Positions 37,808 through 45,847 of a stretch of 64,000 bases of DNA are shown one piece after another. The translations under genes were made by a program, and so were the position numbers. Numbering within the stretch: the first letter of the stretch is position 1; every line of letters begins with the position of its first letter. The notes below the pieces were generated by a model. The model was not told where the DNA came from and did not search any database. It saw only the letters and a list, made by a program, of their open reading frames with translations. The DNA is from Candidatus Dormiibacterota bacterium (GTDB lineage Bacteria; Chloroflexota; Dormibacteria; Aeolococcales; Aeolococcaceae), in assembly GCA_019245575.1 (NCBI GenBank), contig JAFARE010000040.1:1-64000 (forward strand), given 5' to 3'.

Positions 37808-38586
37808 TGTCGAGGCCGCGCATCGCGGCTGCCGTGCCGCTGCTGTGGGCTGGGATGTCGGCGGGCGGTGCGCTCATCGCGCCGCACACGGCGCCGAGCG
37901 CGATCGGCCTGTGCAGCGCGGCGACGTACGCGCATCGCATCGCGCTCGTCGTCGAGCACGGCAACGGTGGCGTGATCCGCGTCTGCATCGGCTTCAACGG
38001 CTCGTCGATCACCGCCGAGCAGGCACTGCAGGTGAGCGGGGTCGAGTACGCCACGGTGAGCTACGGCTCGCTCGGTGACGCCGTGTGCCAGATCGACCAT
38101 GAGCCGGCGTCGTATCCGCCGAGCTGCTGGACATCCACCAGCCCGTACTGGGTGCTCTTCGTGGCGCACGGGTCGAGCGCGTGGAGCCCCGCCGCGCGCG
38201 GCATGTCGACGCAGACGCTGGGCGACGGCGACGCCGCGGGCTTCCGCTACGACCCGCAGAGCGGCGGTGCGGCGCCGCCCGTGTCAGCGTCGGGCACATG
38301 CGCGCAGAGCGCTGCTGCCACCGCGCCGCCGTCGGCGCCCTCCGCCGTCACGAACCCCGCTGCTGCGGTGGCGACCGCATCTCCGCCGGCAGATGCCGCG
38401 GTGAACTCGGCACCCGCGGCGTCGGCGCTGTCGCGCGCGGGCGCTGTCGTCCCGGCACCGCAGACGGCCGCGGCGCACCCCTCCAGCGGGGTCGACGCCG
38501 GGCTGCTGCTCGCCGCGGTGGGCGGCGGTGCGCTTGCCGGCCTTCTGGTGCTGCAACTGCTGCGGCGACGCAGACGAGCCGCATGA
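37807..38586 (+). CDS. Surface-anchored DUF4430-like protein (transcobalamin β-domain-like)
   Basis: 259 residues: signal peptide (MSRPRIAAAVPLLWAGMSAG), a compact β-domain (about 35-160) with YPPSCWTSTSPYWVLFVAHG, SAWSPAARGMS and LGDGDAAGFRYDP, a long Ala/Pro/Ser-rich stalk, and a C-terminal membrane helix with RRRRR. The W-x(n)-G-x-W and dGDxxgfrY pattern is that of DUF4430, the family catalogued as the C-terminal domain of transcobalamin/intrinsic factor. Start ATG shares one base with the stop of the α-toroid gene. Cys pairs (C36 region, CVICIG-like, CQID, SCW) may form disulfides. Together with the preceding protein it could sandwich B12. Confidence 0.72.
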   Translation: MSRPRIAAAVPLLWAGMSAGGALIAPHTAPSAIGLCSAATYAHRIALVVEHGNGGVIRVCIGFNGSSITAEQALQVSGVEYATVSYGSLGDAVCQIDHEPASYPPSCWTSTSPYWVLFVAHGSSAWSPAARGMSTQTLGDGDAAGFRYDPQSGGAAPPVSASGTCAQSAAATAPPSAPSAVTNPAAAVATASPPADAAVNSAPAASALSRAGAVVPAPQTAAAHPSSGVDAGLLLAAVGGGALAGLLVLQLLRRRRRAA

Positions 38587-39413
38587 ATCCGCGCGTCGCC
38601 GCTGCCTGGAGCTTCGCGGCGCTCACGGTCGCACTGAGCACGGACAACCCCATCTATCGCGGCATCGTGCTGCTCGCCGCACTCAACGTGCTGGTGGCGT
38701 TCCGGCGCGACGAGACCCGGTTGAAACCGCTGCTCCTCGCGCTCGCGATCGCGGCCACGACGTCGCTGCTCGTGACGGCGCTGTTCAGCCACACGGGCAC
38801 GCACGTGCTTCTGCGCATCCCGAGCGGCGTCCCCGGCGCCGGCGGCGACATCACGCTCGAGGCGATCGTGTTCGGTGTCACGACCGGCCTCGGCGTCGCG
38901 GCCGCGCTAGCGGCCGCGGCCACGCTGTCGATTGTCGTTGCCCCACACGAGCTCGTCGGCGCCCTGCCGCGAGCGCTGGCGCGCAGCGGCGCGGCCGTCG
39001 GGACCGCGCTCAACCTCATCCCCGGCATGGCCCGCAGCGCCACCGAGATCCGCGACGCGCAACGCATGCGCGGCTGGCGTCCTCGCCGCGTGAGCGACTG
39101 GCCCGACATCGCCGTTCCCATCGTGCTCACCTCCATCGAGAGCTCGCTCACGCTCGCCGAGGCGATGGAGGCGAGGGGATATGGCAGCGGCGCGCGCACG
39201 CATTTCGGCACCACACAGTGGCGCGTGCTGGACATCGCCGTGGCGGCATGCGCGCTGCTCGCTGCCGCAGGGTTCGTCGCGCTGCGCGTCACCGGCGCTG
39301 TCACGGATTGGTACCCGTTCCCCGAGGTCACGATGCCCGCGCTGAATGCCGCAGCGGCCGCCTGCGCCCTCCTGCTGGCCGCGCCGCTGCTGGCATGGAG
39401 TCGTGGCGCGTGA
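38583..39413 (+). CDS. ECF transporter T component (EcfT)
   Basis: 276-residue membrane protein with about six hydrophobic segments and the two cytoplasmic coupling motifs of EcfT, seen as DAQRMRGWRPRR and EAMEARGYGSG (Ala-Arg-Gly type). EcfT links the ATPases to the substrate-binding S component. Overlaps the upstream gene by 4 nt (ATGA) and the downstream ATPase by 4 nt (GTGA). Confidence 0.88.
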   Translation: MNPRVAAAWSFAALTVALSTDNPIYRGIVLLAALNVLVAFRRDETRLKPLLLALAIAATTSLLVTALFSHTGTHVLLRIPSGVPGAGGDITLEAIVFGVTTGLGVAAALAAAATLSIVVAPHELVGALPRALARSGAAVGTALNLIPGMARSATEIRDAQRMRGWRPRRVSDWPDIAVPIVLTSIESSLTLAEAMEARGYGSGARTHFGTTQWRVLDIAVAACALLAAAGFVALRVTGAVTDWYPFPEVTMPALNAAAAACALLLAAPLLAWSRGA

Positions 39414-40774
39414 AGACGCTGCAGCTCGAGTCGTTCAGCTACGCGTACCCCGGCTCGCAGCACGCGGCACTCGACCGCGTCGACCTGGACCTCGACGGCG
39501 GGCTCGTCGCCCTCGCGGGCGACTCCGGCAGCGGCAAGTCGACGCTGCTGCGCGTGTGCAACGGCCTGGTGCCGCACTTCCACGGCGGCACCGTGCGTGG
39601 CTCGGCGCGCGTGCTGGGCATGGACGTGCTGCACCTGCAGACACGCCGGCTCGCGCGCGACGTGGCGCTGCTGTTCCAGGACTCCGAAGCGCAGTCCGTG
39701 TACGCAACGGTGGAACGGGATGTCGCGTTCGGCCTCGAGAACCTCGGCGTGCCGCGCAACGAGATGCACCTTCGCGTGCAGGATGCGCTGGCGCACACGA
39801 GCATCACCGCACTGCGAGGACGGGCCGTCAGCACCCTGTCCGGTGGTGAGCGGCAGCGGTTGGCGCTGGCCGGCCTGCTGGCGATGCAGCCGAGGCTGCT
39901 CGTGCTCGACGAGCCGCTTGCCCAGCTCGACCAAGGTGGCGCGGCATCGCTCATGAAAACGCTCGCGTCGGTGAACCGCCGGGGCACCGCAGTGCTGCTC
40001 GCCGAGCACCGGCTGGAACACGTGCTGCCGGTGGCCACCGGCCTGATCACCATCAGCGAGGGGCGGTTGGCGAATGGCGCAGACCATCGCAGCCGGGAAA
40101 CGCTGGACCATGAGCCCCGCGCGACGTCGAAGCGGCTTCAAGATGCTCCCGCTGAGTGGGAGCTGCGCCGCGTGAGCGCAGGTTTCGGCGGCACGCCCGT
40201 CGTTCACGATGTCAACCTCGCCGGCGGCCCGGAGGTGGTGGCTCTCAGCGGGCCCAACGGCAGCGGCAAGACCACGCTCCTCCGCACGCTTGCCGGGTTG
40301 CTGCCACCACTGGCCGGAACGGTGCGCCGCCCCGCGGGGCGTGTCGCCTATCTCCCGCAGAACCCCACCGCGCTGCTGCACCGCCCCACCGTGCGCGCGG
40401 AGCTGGAGTGGACGCTGCGGCGGGACACGCCCGCACGTCGCGCACGCGCGGTGGATGCGATGCTGGACCTCTTCGCCCTGTGCGACGTCGCCGGCAGATA
40501 TCCGCGCGACCTGAGCGGCGGGCAGCGGCAGCGCGCGGCGCTGGCGGCCGTTCTCGTCGGCGCTCCTGCATTGGCGCTACTCGACGAGCCCACGCGGGGC
40601 ATGGACGCTCCGGCCCGGCGCTCGTTGATCGCGGCGATCCGTGGACTGCGCGACGCCGGATCGGCCGTGCTGCTGGCAACGCACGACCGCGAGCTTGCGC
40701 AGGCGGTGGCGGACCGCGTGATCACCATCGACCGCGGCGTCGCCCGCGAGCAGCCGGCGATGGTGCGGGCATGA
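39410..40774 (+). CDS. ECF transporter ATPase, two fused ABC domains (EcfA-EcfA')
   Basis: 454 residues containing two complete ABC modules. First: GDSGSGKST (Walker A), LSGGERQRLALAG (signature), LLVLDEPLAQLD (Walker B). Second: GPNGSGKTT, LSGGQRQRAALAA, LALLDEPTRGMD. The linker (about 225-245) is short and polar. Most ECF systems use two separate ATPase genes; fusions are known in some actinobacterial and vitamin systems. GTG 39410 keeps the 4-nt overlap pattern of the operon; ATG 39395 is an in-frame alternative inside ecfT. Confidence 0.92.
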   Translation: MKTLQLESFSYAYPGSQHAALDRVDLDLDGGLVALAGDSGSGKSTLLRVCNGLVPHFHGGTVRGSARVLGMDVLHLQTRRLARDVALLFQDSEAQSVYATVERDVAFGLENLGVPRNEMHLRVQDALAHTSITALRGRAVSTLSGGERQRLALAGLLAMQPRLLVLDEPLAQLDQGGAASLMKTLASVNRRGTAVLLAEHRLEHVLPVATGLITISEGRLANGADHRSRETLDHEPRATSKRLQDAPAEWELRRVSAGFGGTPVVHDVNLAGGPEVVALSGPNGSGKTTLLRTLAGLLPPLAGTVRRPAGRVAYLPQNPTALLHRPTVRAELEWTLRRDTPARRARAVDAMLDLFALCDVAGRYPRDLSGGQRQRAALAAVLVGAPALALLDEPTRGMDAPARRSLIAAIRGLRDAGSAVLLATHDRELAQAVADRVITIDRGVAREQPAMVRA

Positions 40775-41532
40775 TCCTCGCCGCGATCTCCGCCGCCGGA
40801 CTGCTCCTGTTCTTCTGGCCGCTCTTCGCGTCTGCTGCGCCGCCGCAGACGTTCAGCTTCGCCATCGCACTCGGTGTGGTCGCAGTGCTCGCCTTCATCG
40901 AGCTGGCCACGCGCCGGCTCGACGCGCGCCGCTTCGCGCTGCTGGCGGCCATCGCCGCATTGGACGCCGCGCTGCGCCTGGTGCTCGTCGTCGGGCTAGG
41001 TGGATTCAGCCCGATCTTCTTCCTGATCCTCGCCGCCGGCTACGTCTACGGACCGTCGTTCGGATTCCTGTGTGGCGCGACGTCGCTCCTGACCTCAGCC
41101 GTTGCGACCGGCGGCATCGGGCCCTGGCTGCCGTACCAGGTGATCGCGTGCGGCTGGGTCGGCATGGCCGCGGGCCTTGCCGGACTGCGCCGGACGGGCA
41201 TACCAAGACGCCGTGACGTCATCGCACTCGCGCTCGTCGGCCTTGTAACCGGCTACGTCTTCGGTGCGTTGCTGGATGTGTGGGACTGGACCACCTTCTA
41301 CCGCGCGGCGCCGTCGTTCGGCTGGCTGCCGGGGCTGTCGTTGGCAGACGCCCTCTCGCGTTTCGGACGCTTCTACCTCGCCACGTCGGCGGTGTACGAC
41401 TCGTTCCGGGCGGCGGGCAACGTGTTGATGATCGCCGTGCTGGGCGCACCCGTGCTGGCAGCGCTGGCGCGCCTGCGATCGCGGTTCCATGTGGTGGTGC
41501 TCACGGCCGATCAGCCGCCGCTCACGACGTAG
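40771..41532 (+). CDS. ECF transporter S component, predicted cobalamin-specific
   Basis: 253-residue membrane protein with at least six hydrophobic segments. The segment AALDAALRLVLVVGLGGFSP and YVYGPSFGFLCGATSLLTSA resemble CbrT/CbiM-like or generic ECF S components; VGMAAGLAG likely lies at the membrane interface. Specificity is inferred from the riboswitch and from the α- and β-domain proteins in the operon. The stop overlaps the convergent small gene by 11 bp. Confidence 0.82.
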   Translation: MILAAISAAGLLLFFWPLFASAAPPQTFSFAIALGVVAVLAFIELATRRLDARRFALLAAIAALDAALRLVLVVGLGGFSPIFFLILAAGYVYGPSFGFLCGATSLLTSAVATGGIGPWLPYQVIACGWVGMAAGLAGLRRTGIPRRRDVIALALVGLVTGYVFGALLDVWDWTTFYRAAPSFGWLPGLSLADALSRFGRFYLATSAVYDSFRAAGNVLMIAVLGAPVLAALARLRSRFHVVVLTADQPPLTT

Positions 41533-41782
41533 ATTCCACCGCGGCGACACACCTCGCCACGAACGCCGCGCGCTCAGCATCTGTCGTGACTCGCAGGCGC
41601 TCGAACCGCTCCCCAAGCCGGACGTCCACGTAGAAATCGTCAACGTCCGCGTGGAAGTGCGCAAACGCGCGTGATCCGCGGGAGAAGCTGCCGCGATTTC
41701 GCTCGCGCAACTGGGGAATGCCGCGCAACTCGGCCAGCAATGGCTCCAGCCGATCGAGGTCGGTGCTGGTGGCGTGCCGCAA
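41522..41782 (-). CDS. Small hypothetical protein, 86 aa
   Basis: FAHFHADVDDFYVDVRLGERF and VTTDAERAAFVARCV suggest a small α/β protein (resembling actinobacterial luciferase-family/DUF5519 fragments), but I cannot fix the family. Start TTG 41782, 4 nt after the preceding gene's stop, so it looks like the last gene of the long minus-strand operon that begins at 52485. Confidence 0.5.
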   Translation of the reverse strand: MRHATSTDLDRLEPLLAELRGIPQLRERNRGSFSRGSRAFAHFHADVDDFYVDVRLGERFERLRVTTDAERAAFVARCVAAVESTS

Positions 41783-41786
41783 TCGT

Positions 41787-42134
41787 CTATCCCGTCGTCA
41801 TCGCGCGAAACGCGAAGAGCAACGTGGCCACGGCGCCGCCCATCACCCATATCGGCTCGGTGCGGGCGTCGCGGCTGCCGCCGATGAGCATCGCCAGCGG
41901 CAGTGCGACGAGCGTGGCCGCACCGTAGAACCAGTGCAGCGCGGGCGGACGGTGGCCGCCGAAGACCAGCGCGATGCCGATCACCACCTGCACCGCCACC
42001 GCGAACACGCTGAGGCGCAGATAGACGCGCACCGTCGGCAGCAGAGCGGGACGCAACAGGCTGGCCACGGCGAGGACCGCGCCGGCCGCGGCGACGATCG
42101 TGACGATGACGCCGTAGCGATCGTGGATCAGCAC
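41787..42134 (-). CDS. Small integral membrane protein, four predicted helices
   Basis: 115 residues: hydrophobic segments at about 9-28, 41-60, 68-85 and 94-110. HRPPALHWFYGA between the second and third contains conserved-looking His. It may be a haem-binding or cytochrome-biogenesis-like membrane protein given the operon, but no known family is evident. GTG start 42134. Confidence 0.55.
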   Translation of the reverse strand: MLIHDRYGVIVTIVAAAGAVLAVASLLRPALLPTVRVYLRLSVFAVAVQVVIGIALVFGGHRPPALHWFYGAATLVALPLAMLIGGSRDARTEPIWVMGGAVATLLFAFRAMTTG

Positions 42135-42140
42135 TGCTGC

Positions 42141-42713
42141 CTACCGCAGGAGGACGGTGAGACCACTCCGCGGTAGTGTGCGGTACGGACAGGCGGTGGC
42201 GGCGAACGTCGACGGCGGCTCGGTCACCAGCAGTCCGGTGTGACGCGCGAGGCGGCGCTGCCACGCGGCCTCGTCCTCCGGTGTGTCGAGGAGGAACGCC
42301 TCACCGTCACCCAGCGCGCCATGACGCGCCTCGCACGCGGCCGCGACGGTGTCCACCAACGTCCACAGCTCCTCCTCGGACGGCAGCGCCTGCTCCAGCT
42401 CGTCCCACGCCGGCAGCCCGAGGATGACCTCGTCGAATGCTCCGCCCTGGACGTGCAGCGCTTCGAGCACCAGCGTGACGCCGTGCCAGCGCAGCTCCTG
42501 GCTGTGCACCAGCGGCACGCCGCGGCCGGCGCCGAGCGCGCGCGGCGACCCCTCGCGCTCCGCTCCCATCCGCTGCAGCTCGGTGAGCGCGCGGCTCAGC
42601 GGCCACGGGTCATCCTCGTCCGCGCGCGGAATCGCAAAGCGCACGCTGGTTGCGCCCACCAGCGGCACGTGCACGCTCCACGCCGGCGGCGCATCGGGGT
42701 GCAGCGCGGTCAT
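42141..42713 (-). CDS. Hypothetical protein, 190 aa, in the bd/Rieske operon
   Basis: Soluble protein: VPLVGATSVRFAIPRADEDD, ALHVQGGAFDEVILGLPAWD, LWTLVDTVAAACEARHGALGDGE. No family recognised. ATG 42713 overlaps the lipoprotein stop by 4 nt. The longer in-frame extension to 42827 falls inside the lipoprotein gene and is not used. Confidence 0.6.
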   Translation of the reverse strand: MTALHPDAPPAWSVHVPLVGATSVRFAIPRADEDDPWPLSRALTELQRMGAEREGSPRALGAGRGVPLVHSQELRWHGVTLVLEALHVQGGAFDEVILGLPAWDELEQALPSEEELWTLVDTVAAACEARHGALGDGEAFLLDTPEDEAAWQRRLARHTGLLVTEPPSTFAATACPYRTLPRSGLTVLLR

Positions 42714-43357
42714 GCTGCCGGCGCGGCCTGGGGTGGCACGCACGCCTGCGCGCGCCAGCTGTACGAGCCCGGCGGCAGCGAGCCGCCGAGCGGCGCGCGC
42801 ACGGCGAAGTCGTGATACGCGCCCCACACGATGCTGCCCGTGGCCCGGATCGGCGGGTACACCAGCACCGCGACCACGCTCTGTCCGGGATCGACGTGCA
42901 CGGTGCAGCTCGCATCGCTGCCGTGCAGCGTCAGCACCGCGAGAGGAAACAGCGGGTGGTAGTAGTGCCGCAGCGGTCCCGACGCCGTGCCGTCCGGCGC
43001 GTAGTCACTGGCGATCTGCAGCGCGTTGAGCTGCGGGTCGGAGAACGCCTTGCCGTCGTTGCGCACCACCACTCCCACGAAGGTGAAGCCACCCAGTGAC
43101 GCCAGGTCGTGCAGCCCGGCGACGGCGGGCAGCAGCGCTGCCAGCGCATCCGCCGGCGCTCGCGTGACCATGCGCAGCTCCAGGTGATCGGGGTTGCGGT
43201 AGATGCCGCCGTCCGGGCTCGTGTAGATGCTCACCTCCGCCAGCGCCGCGCCCGCAGCCACCGGCAGGCTGAGCGATGAGCCCACCGCGGCGCCGGGTGA
43301 CGCGCAGGCGGCGAGCAATAGGCCGAACACCGCCACAACGACGAGCCGCGCTCTCAT
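42710..43357 (-). CDS. Putative lipoprotein in the ABC/bd operon
   Basis: 215 residues with a lipobox (VVVAVFGLLLAACAS, Cys near residue 19). The rest is β-rich: LAEVSIYTSPDGGIYRNPDH, LASLGGFTFVGVVVRNDGKAF, HYYHPLFPLAVLTLHGSD, CTVHVDPGQSVVAVLVYPP. No family recognised. ATG 43357 overlaps the permease gene by 4 nt, so it probably acts with the ABC transporter on the outer face. Confidence 0.68.
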   Translation of the reverse strand: MRARLVVVAVFGLLLAACASPGAAVGSSLSLPVAAGAALAEVSIYTSPDGGIYRNPDHLELRMVTRAPADALAALLPAVAGLHDLASLGGFTFVGVVVRNDGKAFSDPQLNALQIASDYAPDGTASGPLRHYYHPLFPLAVLTLHGSDASCTVHVDPGQSVVAVLVYPPIRATGSIVWGAYHDFAVRAPLGGSLPPGSYSWRAQACVPPQAAPAA

Positions 43358-44118
43358 CGGCTGCGTAACACGGCGCGCGCGAACACGGCCGGCAGCATGA
43401 GCGCGACCAACGCCGTGCATGCGGCAGCGATGAGTATCGCCACCGCGTCGAAGGCGGGCGAGCCGCCCAGCGCGGCGATGAAGGCGGAATGCAGGTAGCT
43501 GAAGGGATCCGCCTGCGCAACGATCCAGCGCCAGCCGTCGCGCGGGACGCCGGTGAACAGACCGCCGAGGAAGAGCAGCGGCGCGAGCACGATGGCCACG
43601 TCGAGCAGCACCTCGCCCGGACCGCCGCCCAGCGCCGCGACGGCGCTGCCGAGCGCGTTCGCCAGCAGCAACACGGCGAGGACGCTGAGCACGAGCACAG
43701 CACCGTCCACGGTGGACACCGGCGACAGCGCGAGCACGACGACGATCGCCGGCGCCAGCTGCACGGCGTCGACCAGCGCGCCGCCGGCGACCCAGCTCGC
43801 CACCACGCGCCACGCGGGCCTCGGGGTCAGCGCGAGGCGCGTGAGCAGGCCGGACTCGCGCGCGCGCGCCGTTGTCACCGCAGCGCCGATCGCGCCGGTG
43901 ATCGCGCACAGCACGCTGAGCAGCATCCCCGCCCAGAACGTGGGCGCATGGCCCGCCAGCAACGGCACGGTCAGCACCAGCGGGACCGCGAGCTTGATGA
44001 GCAGCGCGCGCGGACGCGCCAGCGTCACGAGGATCTCGCGCGTGAACATCGCGCGCGGCATCACGCGGCGCAGCCGTGGCAGCGCGCTGGTGGCGACGTG
44101 CTGCGACGAGAGTGCCAT
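43354..44118 (-). CDS. ABC-2 type transporter permease
   Basis: 254 residues, six predicted membrane segments; FTREILVTLARPRALLIKLA at the N-terminus and PRDGWRWIVAQADPFSYLHS near the end fit ABC-2 permeases. ABC-2 systems export lipids, polysaccharides, drugs, or (CcmB-type) support cytochrome assembly. Starts on the last base of the ATPase stop codon overlap region, so it is coupled to that gene. Confidence 0.82.
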   Translation of the reverse strand: MALSSQHVATSALPRLRRVMPRAMFTREILVTLARPRALLIKLAVPLVLTVPLLAGHAPTFWAGMLLSVLCAITGAIGAAVTTARARESGLLTRLALTPRPAWRVVASWVAGGALVDAVQLAPAIVVVLALSPVSTVDGAVLVLSVLAVLLLANALGSAVAALGGGPGEVLLDVAIVLAPLLFLGGLFTGVPRDGWRWIVAQADPFSYLHSAFIAALGGSPAFDAVAILIAAACTALVALMLPAVFARAVLRSR

Positions 44119-45059
44119 CAGCGCCCCCCTCCGGACGCAGGCCGGCGCTCGGCTGCGAGGGACCGTCCGGTCAGCATGCGGAAGCTGTCGCTGAGGTCGG
44201 GGCTGTGCAGGCGCAACCCGCGCAGCCGGCCGTTGCCGTCGTCAGCCGCGGCCACCACGGCCGCGAGCGCGCCATGGTGCAGCAGCTCCACCTCCACCGC
44301 GCCGTCGTCGCGCACCACATCTCCGACGCCGGGTATTCGCTGGAGCGCCGTGGCGTCGAAGGACTCCGACACATCGAGGCGCGCGCGGCGCGCGCCGCCC
44401 ACCTCGGCGAGCAGCTCGGCGGGGCGCGCGTCGCGCACCAGCTCCCCGGCGTCGAGGAACACGACGCGGCTGCATGCCGCCGCCACAAAGGAACAGTCGT
44501 TGCTGGCGACGAGCGTGATGTCGCCGTCGGCGGCGCGCGCATCCAGCAGCCGCTGCAACGCCTGCGCGCCGTCGGGGTCGAGGCCGGCCGTCGGCTCGTC
44601 GAGCAGCGCGATGCGCGGCCGGTGCGCCAGCGCCTGCGCGATGGCGAGCCGGCGGCGCATGCCGAACGAGAAAGCGGACACCGGCTCGTCGGCCACGTCC
44701 AGCAGGCTGACGGCATCGAGCGCAGCGCTGACCAGCTGCGGCACCGCAGCGGAGCGCACCCATTGGCCGCACCAGAAGTGCGTGGCCTGCCGTGCCGTGA
44801 GCGCCCCCTCCTCGGCGACAACGTCCGCGGCAAACCCGATGTCGCGGCGAGCCGCGCGGGATGACGCGCGGCCGTTCCAGGTGACGTGGCCGCGCTGCGG
44901 CGTCGCCGCGGTGGCGAGCAGGCGCAGCAGCGTCGTCTTGCCTGCGCCGTTCGGACCCATGAGGGCCACGCATTCGCCCGCCTCGACGCGCAGGCTCACT
45001 GGGCCCACACCGCGCCCGTTGCGATAGCGGCGCTGCACCGCACGTGCTTCGACGTTCAT
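44118..45059 (-). CDS. ABC transporter ATP-binding protein
   Basis: 313 residues: GPNGAGKTT (Walker A), SAFSFGMRRRLAIAQAL (signature, diverged: SFGMRRR), IALLDEPTAGLD (Walker B), and a ~85-residue C-terminal extension typical of DrrA/CcmA-like exporters. Partner of the ABC-2 permease. ATG 45059 overlaps the receiver-domain gene by 4 nt. Confidence 0.88.
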   Translation of the reverse strand: MNVEARAVQRRYRNGRGVGPVSLRVEAGECVALMGPNGAGKTTLLRLLATAATPQRGHVTWNGRASSRAARRDIGFAADVVAEEGALTARQATHFWCGQWVRSAAVPQLVSAALDAVSLLDVADEPVSAFSFGMRRRLAIAQALAHRPRIALLDEPTAGLDPDGAQALQRLLDARAADGDITLVASNDCSFVAAACSRVVFLDAGELVRDARPAELLAEVGGARRARLDVSESFDATALQRIPGVGDVVRDDGAVEVELLHHGALAAVVAAADDGNGRLRGLRLHSPDLSDSFRMLTGRSLAAERRPASGGGR

Positions 45060-45409
45060 GCGCGCACCATCGCCAGCAGCGCGCTGACCTGTGCGGCCAC
45101 ATCGGTGGGCTTGAACGGCAGGCGCACCAGGCCGGCCGCGCCCTCCTGCATCGCGGCGTGCGCACCCGCCTCGTCACGAGCCTCGATCATGGCGAACCAG
45201 CCGTGCGCCGGCGCCTCGGGCGGCCGGGGTGCGACGCGCGTATCCAGCAGGAGCACGTCTGCGCCACCGTCACGCATTGCGCCGGCCAGCGCGCCCGCAT
45301 CGCGCACGCACGTGACTTCATGGCCCTCGCGGCGCAGCTTGTGCTCCAGGATGCGCGCCACCATCGGCTCCTCGTGGGCGATGAGCACGCGCGGACGCAT
45401 CTCAGGCAT
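45056..45409 (-). CDS. Stand-alone response-regulator receiver-like protein (degenerate)
   Basis: 117 residues with the CheY fold: RPRVLIAHEEPMVARILEHKL, the phospho-acceptor-like Asp in ADVLLLDTR, and the conserved Lys in LVRLPFKPTD. The acidic pair that binds Mg is HEEP instead of the usual DD, and the Thr/Ser switch strand is not obvious. No output domain or kinase is adjacent. It may act as a non-phosphorylated protein-interaction module. Start ATG 45409 (alternative ATG 45400). Confidence 0.7.
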   Translation of the reverse strand: MPEMRPRVLIAHEEPMVARILEHKLRREGHEVTCVRDAGALAGAMRDGGADVLLLDTRVAPRPPEAPAHGWFAMIEARDEAGAHAAMQEGAAGLVRLPFKPTDVAAQVSALLAMVRA

Positions 45410-45806
45410 CGCCGCCGTACCACATGCGCGGCCAGCCCGCCTCGTCCATGTCGCAGACGGCGCACATCGGCCCGGCCACGCCCTCATCCTCGAGCACGCG
45501 GCGCGCTTCGTACGGCGTCATGCGCGCGGTGGCCACCAGGTCGTTGCCACGCAGCTCGATCTCCCAGCCCAGACCCTCGAGCACGGCTGCGACGAACGCG
45601 ACGAGGTCGAGGCGATGACGCAGCGCCTCGCTCACCGCCGACGTTGCGGCTGACGCCGTCACCTCCGCGTGGCCGGTGTCGATGGCCTCGTTGCTGCTCT
45701 CCTCCAGCTCGTACAGGCGGCGCATCCAGCGCGGCCACGGCGGTTTCAGCGCGCGCGCGAGCTCTTCACCGGGCTCGTCGAAGAGGTGCAGCCGCACCGC
45801 CGTCAT
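45402..45806 (-). CDS. Hypothetical protein, 134 aa, C-terminal CxxC
   Basis: Begins MTAVRLHLFDEPGEELARA, followed by a helical middle and LVATARMTPYEARRVLEDEG; ends with GPMCAVCDMDEAGWPRMWYG. The CxxC near the C-terminus could bind metal or be redox-active. No family recognised. Lies between the CydA-like gene and the receiver gene; overlaps the latter by 8 nt. Confidence 0.6.
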   Translation of the reverse strand: MTAVRLHLFDEPGEELARALKPPWPRWMRRLYELEESSNEAIDTGHAEVTASAATSAVSEALRHRLDLVAFVAAVLEGLGWEIELRGNDLVATARMTPYEARRVLEDEGVAGPMCAVCDMDEAGWPRMWYGGDA

Positions 45807-45847
45807 ACCTGGGCCCGGCTGCACCGCCGGGCGTTCGCGCACCTGCG

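Noticed and set aside
37770-38054. A 94-codon minus-strand frame inside the β-domain gene
   Set aside because: Antisense to a well-supported secreted protein with signal peptide and anchor.
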